Assembly: GCF_002289575.1 (NCBI RefSeq)
Contig: NZ_NTGA01000002.1
Location: 1-64,000 of the forward strand
Length of the DNA stretch: 64,000 nt
Direction: 5' to 3'
Source: Dietzia natronolimnaea
GTDB taxonomy: Bacteria > Actinomycetota > Actinomycetes > Mycobacteriales > Mycobacteriaceae
Part shown: positions 59,301 through 64,000 of the stretch, piece after piece
Position numbering within the stretch: position 1 is the stretch's first letter
Layout of the letters: each line of letters begins with the position of its first letter
The notes under the pieces: generated by a model
Seen by the model: only the letters and a program-made list of their open reading frames with translations
Database searches by the model: none
What the model was told of the DNA's origin: nothing
Program-made: the position numbers and the translations under genes

Positions 59301-61408
59301 GATGACTCCCCGGTGACGGCCGCGAGGGATTCGCGGGCGGCGGTGACCACGGCGTCGGCGGTGATCCCGAATTCGGTGTACAAGGTCTGGTAGGGGGCGG
59401 AGGCGCCGAAGTGTTCCAACGACACCGCCCGGCCCGCGTCGCCGAGGAAGCGGTACCACGGCATCGAGATCCCGGCTTCCACACTCACCCGGGCGCGGAC
59501 CGACCGGGGGAGGACCGACTCGCGGTACTCCGGGTCCTGCTGGTCGAAGAACTCGATGCACGGCATGGACACGACCCGGGTCGCAACGCCCTCCGCCTCG
59601 AGAACCTCGCGTGCCTCGACCGCCAGGTGCACCTCGGACCCGGTGCCCATCAGGATGACCTCGGGGGACCCGGTCGACGCCTCGGCGATCACGTAACCGC
59701 CGCGTTCGACGCCCTCCCGGGCCGACTCGGCCGTGCCCTCGAGGACGGGGATGTCCTGCCGGGTCAGGCAGAGCCCCTTGGGGCCGTCGAGAGCGACGAG
59801 CATCGCGCGCCACGCGGCCGCCGTCTCATTGGCGTCCGCCGGCCGCAGGACGGCCAACCCGGGGATGGCCCGCAGTGCCGCGAGTTGCTCGACCGGCTGG
59901 TGGGTGGGGCCGTCCTCGCCCAGACCGATCGAATCGTGGGTCCAGACGTAGTAGGCATTGCTGCCCTGGAGCGCGGCGAGCCGGACGGCCGGACGCATGT
60001 ACTCGCTGAAGATGAGGAAGGTCCCGCCGTAGGGCCGGGTCGGGCCGTGCAGGGCGATCCCGTTGAGGATCGCGCCCATGGCGTGTTCGCGGACGCCGAA
60101 GTGGAGGTTGCGACCGTACGGGGACGCCGTCCACGTCCCGGTGGAGATCGACGGGGGACCGAAGGAGTCGGCCCCCTCGATCTGGGTGTTGTTGGAGCCG
60201 GCCAGGTCGGCTGATCCGCCCCACAGCTCCGGGAGGGTCCCGGCGAGCGCCTGGATGGCCTTGGCTGACGCCTTACGGGTGGCGACACCCTTGGGGTCGG
60301 CCTCCCACCTCGGGAGGTCGGCGTCCCACCCCTCGGGCAGCTGGCCGGAGTAGAGCCTGTCGAAGAGGTCCTTCGCACCGGGGTTCGCCTCGGCCCACTC
60401 GTGGAACATGTCGCTCCACTGCGCGTGGACGCGGGCGCCACGGTCGCGCGCCGCGCGGGTGTGGGCGATCACCTCGTCGTCGACGGTGAACGGCTCGGTG
60501 CCGCCCATGCCGAGGGCCTCCTTGACCGCGTCCACCTCCGCCTGTCCGAGGGCCGAACCGTGCGAGGCCCCGGTATTCATCTTGGTGGGGGCGGGGTAGG
60601 CGATCACCGTGCGCAGGACGATGATCGACGGCTTGTCGGTGACCGCGCGCGCGTCGGCGATGGCGTCCTCGATGGCCTCGATGTCCTCACCCCCGTGGAC
60701 CGTCTGGACGTGCCAGCCGTATGCCTCGTAGCGGGCGGCCACGTCCTCGGTGAAGGCGATCTGGGTGTCGTCCTCGATCGAGATCTTGTTGTCGTCGTAG
60801 ATCGCGATGAGGTTCCCGAGCTGCTGGGTCCCCGCCAACGAGCAGGCCTCGGCGGTCACACCTTCCTGGACGTCGCCGTCCGAGGCGATCACGTAGACGA
60901 AGTGGTCGAACGGGCTCTTGCCGGCCGGGGCGTCAGGGTCGAACAGGCCCCGCTCGTACCGGGCGGCCATGGCCATCCCGACGGCGGAGGCCAGCCCCTG
61001 TCCGAGCGGCCCGGTGGTGATCTCCACCCCGTCGGTGTGGTTCCACTCGGGATGCCCCGGGGTCTTGGAGCCCCAGGTGCGCAGCGCCGTGAGATCCTCG
61101 AGCTCCAGGCCGAAGCCGGCGAGGTACAGCTGGATGTACTGGGTGAGCGACGTGTGGCCACAGGACAGGACGAAGCGGTCCCGCCCCACCCACTTCGGGT
61201 CCGACGGGTCGTGGCGCATCACCCGCTGGTAGAGCGTGTAGGCCAGGGGCGCCAGGCTCATGGCGGTGCCCGGGTGACCGCTACCGCAGTTCTGCACGGC
61301 CTCGGCGGCCAGGACGCGCGCGGTGTCGACCGCACGGGTGTCCAGTTCGGTCCAGTCCGACGGGTGGCGGGCGGTGGTGAGCTCGGTGATCTCCGACGCG
61401 CTGGTCAC
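59297..61408 (-). CDS. tkt: Transketolase
   Basis: A 703-residue thiamine-diphosphate enzyme that moves two-carbon units between sugar phosphates. Blocks are NCGSGHPGTAMSLAPLAYTL, the thiamine motif VIASDGDVQEGVTAEACSLA with YDDNKISIEDD, PYGRNLHFGVREHAMGAILN and DSIGLGEDGPTHQPVEQLAA. GTG 61408 follows GGGAGAACCACAA. First gene of a five-gene minus-strand operon in which neighbouring genes overlap. Confidence 0.96.
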   Translation of the reverse strand: MTSASEITELTTARHPSDWTELDTRAVDTARVLAAEAVQNCGSGHPGTAMSLAPLAYTLYQRVMRHDPSDPKWVGRDRFVLSCGHTSLTQYIQLYLAGFGLELEDLTALRTWGSKTPGHPEWNHTDGVEITTGPLGQGLASAVGMAMAARYERGLFDPDAPAGKSPFDHFVYVIASDGDVQEGVTAEACSLAGTQQLGNLIAIYDDNKISIEDDTQIAFTEDVAARYEAYGWHVQTVHGGEDIEAIEDAIADARAVTDKPSIIVLRTVIAYPAPTKMNTGASHGSALGQAEVDAVKEALGMGGTEPFTVDDEVIAHTRAARDRGARVHAQWSDMFHEWAEANPGAKDLFDRLYSGQLPEGWDADLPRWEADPKGVATRKASAKAIQALAGTLPELWGGSADLAGSNNTQIEGADSFGPPSISTGTWTASPYGRNLHFGVREHAMGAILNGIALHGPTRPYGGTFLIFSEYMRPAVRLAALQGSNAYYVWTHDSIGLGEDGPTHQPVEQLAALRAIPGLAVLRPADANETAAAWRAMLVALDGPKGLCLTRQDIPVLEGTAESAREGVERGGYVIAEASTGSPEVILMGTGSEVHLAVEAREVLEAEGVATRVVSMPCIEFFDQQDPEYRESVLPRSVRARVSVEAGISMPWYRFLGDAGRAVSLEHFGASAPYQTLYTEFGITADAVVTAARESLAAVTGESS

Positions 61409-61441
61409 TTGTGGTTCTCCCGGGTCGAGGGTGCGGCGCGG

Positions 61442-61475
61442 ATCCGCGCGGATGTCGTGGACCACCTTAGTGGTC
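61442..61475. promoter_or_regulatory. tkt promoter region with palindromes
   Basis: On the minus strand TAAGGT (61464-61469) fits the -10 consensus, with a predicted start near 61456. GACCAC/GTGGTC (61460-61465 and 61470-61475) is an inverted repeat around that hexamer, and ATCCGCGCGGAT (61442-61453) is a perfect 12-bp palindrome just downstream of the predicted start. Either could be an operator for the pentose-phosphate operon. Confidence 0.4.
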
Positions 61476-61537
61476 ACCGTCGCCCGGGGTCGGGCGGTCC
61501 CCGCCCCCGCTCTTTCGCGGAGCCTGCAGGGGGGACG

Positions 61538-61543
61538 TAGTAT
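61538..61543 (+). promoter_or_regulatory. Candidate -10 element for ctaB
   Basis: TAGTAT, 40 bp before the ctaB GTG; GCGAGGAGTTCCG supplies the ribosome site. Confidence 0.4.
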
Positions 61544-61583
61544 CGGCCGGGTAGTGCGTTGACATCTGCTGCGAGGAGTTCCG

Positions 61584-62600
61584 GTGCACGATTCCACCCC
61601 GACCCGGAGTGGGGGGCCGTCCGTCTCCCCTCCAGAGTCCTCGGGGCGGCCGGCTCCGGCGAGCGGGAGCGCCCGCGCAGCCGATGTGGTGATGTCGTAC
61701 ATCGCCCTCACCAAACCGCGCGTCATCGAGTTGCTCCTGGTCGCCGCCATCCCCGCGATGCTGCAGGCCGACCGCGGGCAGGTCCACCTGGGACTGGTGC
61801 TGCTGACGCTGGTCGGCGGTTGGCTGGGTGCCGCCAGCGCCAACACCCTCAACATGGTGGTCGACGCCGACATCGACAAGGTCATGAAGCGGACCGAGCG
61901 GCGCCCCCTGGCCCGCCACGCCGTGACACCGCGAGCCGCGTTGGTCTTCGGTCTGGTGCTCGGCGCGTCCAGCATGCTCTGGTTGGGTCTCCTGGCGCAG
62001 AGCTGGCTGGCGGCCGCGTTCATCCTGGCCACGATCTGCTTCTACGTCTTCGTCTACACGATGATCCTCAAGCGACGCACCGCCCAGAACGTGGTGTGGG
62101 GTGGTGCCGCCGGATGCATGCCCGTACTCGTGTCCTGGGCGGTCATCACCGATCACCTCCCCGAGGGCCAGCCGCACAACTGGTGGCAGGCGATCGTCCT
62201 GTTCCTCATCATCTTCTTCTGGACGCCGCCCCACACCTGGGCTCTCGCGATGCGGTACAAGGAGGACTACAAGGCGGCCGGTGTGCCGATGCTGCCCGTG
62301 GTGATGTCGGCTGAAGGCGTCACCCGCCGGATCACCCTCTACACCTGGGCCACCGTTCTGTGCACTTTCGCACTCATCCCCGCAGCGGGGTGGATCTACG
62401 CGGTGGGTGCGGTCGGCTTCGGAGTGTGGTTCATCGTCATGGCGCACCGCCTCGAGGCCGGTGTGCGCAGAGGTGTCGAGGTCAAACCCCTCAAGCTCTT
62501 CATCCTGTCGAACAACTACCTGGCCGCGGTCTTCGTTGCCCTGTCCATCGACGCGGTTCTCGGCCTCGAGACCCTGTCGGGGGCGTTCTCACTGTTCTGA
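61584..62600 (+). CDS. ctaB: Protoheme IX farnesyltransferase (heme O synthase)
   Basis: A 338-residue polytopic membrane enzyme that attaches farnesyl to heme B for the aa3 cytochrome oxidase. After a 35-residue Ser/Pro/Gly-rich tail come about eight or nine membrane helices with the UbiA-family prenyl-diphosphate motifs [23 protein letters not shown]-type (first) and the second Asp-rich region near [16 protein letters not shown], plus the HTWALAMR block. GTG 61584 follows GAGGAG. Divergent from tkt, convergent with qor, as in mycobacteria. Confidence 0.95.
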   Translation: MHDSTPTRSGGPSVSPPESSGRPAPASGSARAADVVMSYIALTKPRVIELLLVAAIPAMLQADRGQVHLGLVLLTLVGGWLGAASANTLNMVVDADIDKVMKRTERRPLARHAVTPRAALVFGLVLGASSMLWLGLLAQSWLAAAFILATICFYVFVYTMILKRRTAQNVVWGGAAGCMPVLVSWAVITDHLPEGQPHNWWQAIVLFLIIFFWTPPHTWALAMRYKEDYKAAGVPMLPVVMSAEGVTRRITLYTWATVLCTFALIPAAGWIYAVGAVGFGVWFIVMAHRLEAGVRRGVEVKPLKLFILSNNYLAAVFVALSIDAVLGLETLSGAFSLF

Positions 62601-62627
62601 CCGTCACCGCGAGAGGTCGTCTGACCC

Positions 62628-63596
62628 TCACCGGGAGGGGTCGAGTGTGATCGACCCCGTGGTGCGCCGGGCCTGAAGGGCACGGTGCGCCTGCGCCGCA
62701 TCGGTGAGCCCGAAGGTCGCACCGACGTCGAGGACGAGAGAACCACCCACCAGACCTTCCATCACCTCCGCAGCACGTTCGCGGTACTCCTCCGTGGTCG
62801 CGATGAAGTCGCCGAGCGTGGGACGGGTCAGGAACACCGAGCCGGCCGCATTGAGTCGCTGCGGATCCACCGGCGGTACGGGACCGCTCGCGGCGCCGAA
62901 CAGGACCAGGGTCCCGCGTCGCGCGAGTGACGCCAGACTCGTGTCGAAGGTGTCCCGCCCGACCCCGTCGAACACCACCTCCACACCACCGCCGGACAGT
63001 TCGCGGATCCGCTCGGGCGTGGCCTCCGGATAGAGCAGCACCTGATGTGCGCCCAGATCCCTGCATATCCGGGCTTTCGACTCCGTCGAGGTGGTGGTGA
63101 TCACCTGGTACCCACGCGCCACCGCCATCTGGATGAGGAGCTGACCCACACCTCCGGCGCCGGCGGTGATCAACACGGTGTCCCCTCCGTGCGCGCGATG
63201 GGTGTCGGTGATCAGGTAATGGGCGGTGAGCCCCTGGAGGAGCATCGACGCGGCGACACCATCGGGCACCTCCTCGGGGACAGTGACCAGCGCCTCGGCC
63301 GGAGCCACCACGTACTGGGCGTAGGAACCGGGGATCTGGCACCAGGCCACCCGGTCCCCGGCCACGAGGTCGGGGGTGCCCTCGCCGACCGACTCGACGA
63401 TCCCGGCTCCCTCGCTTCCCGGGATGTACGGCAACGCGGACTGGTAGACGCCCTCCCGGAAGTAGGTGTCGATGAAGTTGACGCCGATGGCGGTGGTCCG
63501 GACCAGGACCTCGCCGGGACCCGGCGAGGGCGTCTCGACCTCGACCGGCCGAAGGACGTCGGGGCCACCGTGTTCTGAGATCCGGATCGCACGCAT
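62628..63596 (-). CDS. qor: NADPH:quinone reductase (zinc-free medium-chain dehydrogenase)
   Basis: A 322-residue oxidoreductase. It has the GroES-like N-terminal domain (MRAIRISEHGGPDVLRPVEV; GVNFIDTYFREGVY) without zinc ligands, the Rossmann domain VLITAGAGGVGQLLIQMAVA, and VVFDGVGRDTFDTSLASLAR RGTLVLFG-type sequence. It should reduce quinones with NADPH; the physiological acceptor is unknown. ATG 63596 is preceded by an AT-poor region without an evident ribosome site beyond GGAG. It lies next to ctaB as in M. tuberculosis. Confidence 0.92.
   Translation of the reverse strand: MRAIRISEHGGPDVLRPVEVETPSPGPGEVLVRTTAIGVNFIDTYFREGVYQSALPYIPGSEGAGIVESVGEGTPDLVAGDRVAWCQIPGSYAQYVVAPAEALVTVPEEVPDGVAASMLLQGLTAHYLITDTHRAHGGDTVLITAGAGGVGQLLIQMAVARGYQVITTTSTESKARICRDLGAHQVLLYPEATPERIRELSGGGVEVVFDGVGRDTFDTSLASLARRGTLVLFGAASGPVPPVDPQRLNAAGSVFLTRPTLGDFIATTEEYRERAAEVMEGLVGGSLVLDVGATFGLTDAAQAHRALQARRTTGSITLDPSR
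62637..62658. terminator. Terminator-like hairpin after ctaB, inside the end of qor
   Basis: GGGGTCGA (62637-62644) and TCGACCCC (62651-62658) form a perfect 8-bp stem with a 6-nt loop, 37 bp after the ctaB stop. It overlaps the last codons of the convergent qor gene. Confidence 0.5.
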
Positions 63597-63710
63597 GCTC
63601 CCAGTATCCGGGACGACCGGGGGCGGCGCAGCCCGGATATCGCCGAGCCATATGGCAGCTCCCCGGGAGCGGCAGGCGGTCGCGGGAACCGGAGGCGATA
63701 AGGTACCACC

Positions 63711-64000
63711 ATGAGCCTGCAGATCCTTTCCCAGTACGCCGGGGGACCGCGAGCCCGGGCGACCGGTCGGTCCGCCGTCACCATCGGTGGGTCCGGTGCC
63801 GTCTCGGAACCCGATCAGGCACCCGCCGCCGTTGACGAGATAGCCGATCAGGCACCCGCCGCGGCCGACGAGGCACCCGCCGCCGACGAGGCTGTCGCCG
63901 GGGAAGAAGCCGCAGCACAGTCCGAGGATGCACCGGCAGAGGACGCCACAGCGCAGGAGGCCGCCGCCAGCTCGTCGCCGGCCGGGTCGGCGCCCTCCGG
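63711..64000 (+). CDS. Ala/Pro/Asp/Glu-rich repeat protein, N-terminal part (runs off the window)
   Basis: I do not recognise this protein. The frame is open from ATG 63711 to the window edge (96 codons) with GGAGGCGATAAGG upstream. It begins MSLQILSQYAGGPRARATGR and then becomes an acidic, disordered-looking region built from short imperfect units such as DQAPAA.DE; a 19-bp stretch is repeated exactly at 63811-63829 and 63844-63862. No signal peptide or membrane segment is seen yet. It may be a low-complexity leader in front of a domain lying outside the window. Upstream genes here are core genes; in mycobacteria the corresponding slot holds an uncharacterised gene next to qor. Confidence 0.6.
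   Translation, partial: MSLQILSQYAGGPRARATGRSAVTIGGSGAVSEPDQAPAAVDEIADQAPAAADEAPAADEAVAGEEAAAQSEDAPAEDATAQEAAASSSPAGSAPS
63811..63862 (+). repeat. 19-bp direct repeat within the partial repeat-protein gene
   Basis: CCGATCAGGCACCCGCCGC occurs at 63811-63829 and 63844-63862 with a period of 33 bp (11 codons), giving an in-frame peptide repeat; a shorter related unit follows at about 63871. Confidence 0.75.

Overview
The window is about 64 kb of very GC-rich (roughly 70% by eye) core chromosome from a mycolic-acid-type actinomycete (order Mycobacteriales; the gene order and codon use would fit a Dietzia, Gordonia or Tsukamurella-like genus, but I cannot fix the genus from sequence alone). Actinobacterial markers are mihF, opcA, whiA, rapZ-yvcK-whiA after uvrC, a helicase-dead-looking PriA, a PyrR-binding leader in front of pyrR, and the order aroE/C/K/B-pepQ-efp-nusB-pyr-mihF-gmk-rpoZ-coaBC-metK-priA-def-fmt-rsmB-rpe-rib-uvrC-gap-pgk-tpiA-secG-(pgl-opcA-zwf-tal-tkt)-ctaB-qor. 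I see no tRNA or rRNA, CRISPR array, insertion sequence, prophage or integrase.

Layout. 1-9.5 kb: the 3' end of a RelA/SpoT gene, a membrane-anchored cyclophilin, an MBL-fold hydrolase, hisS, a neutral zinc metallopeptidase that appears broken by a frameshift and deletion, aspS, a Tat-type exported phosphodiesterase, and rarA. 9.5-15.1 kb: an unannotated-looking 51-residue hydrophobic peptide gene, then alaS-ruvX-mltG-aroE. 15.2-17.8 kb: a divergent flavin monooxygenase / AraC-regulator pair that splits the shikimate genes. 17.9-23.1 kb: aroC-aroK-aroB-pepQ-efp-nusB. 23.1-32 kb: the complete pyrimidine operon pyrR-pyrB-pyrC-(membrane protein)-carA-carB-pyrF, with start/stop overlaps at nearly every junction. 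32-41.4 kb: mihF-gmk-rpoZ-coaBC-metK-priA-def-fmt-rsmB. 41.5-46.2 kb: rpe and the riboflavin genes ribD-ribE-ribBA-ribH plus a PH-domain membrane protein. 46.2-54.8 kb: uvrC-rapZ-yvcK-whiA, then glycolytic gap-pgk-tpiA and secG. 54.9-61.4 kb on the minus strand: the oxidative and non-oxidative pentose-phosphate operon tkt-tal-zwf-opcA-pgl. 61.6-64 kb: ctaB, qor, and the start of an Ala/Pro/Asp/Glu-rich repeat protein cut by the window edge.

How it works together. Most of the window is biosynthetic housekeeping: pentose phosphates (tkt, tal, rpe, zwf) supply erythrose-4-P for the aro genes and ribulose-5-P for the rib genes; the pyr operon and gmk supply nucleotides; alaS, aspS, hisS, efp, def, fmt, rsmB and metK serve translation. 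Regulation visible in the DNA includes the PyrR-binding stem-loop at 23118-23133, recurring TAnnnT -10 elements (often TAGnCTG), several genes that look leaderless (-10 hexamer 6-7 nt before the start codon and no Shine-Dalgarno), and two tiny near-leaderless upstream ORFs before mltG and ribBA.

The non-routine items are the 51-residue peptide gene at 9548, the monooxygenase/AraC pair with an inverted repeat abutting the regulator start, the frameshifted metallopeptidase, the upstream ORFs, and the repeat protein at the right edge. I did not find a convincing new multi-gene defence or metabolic system.
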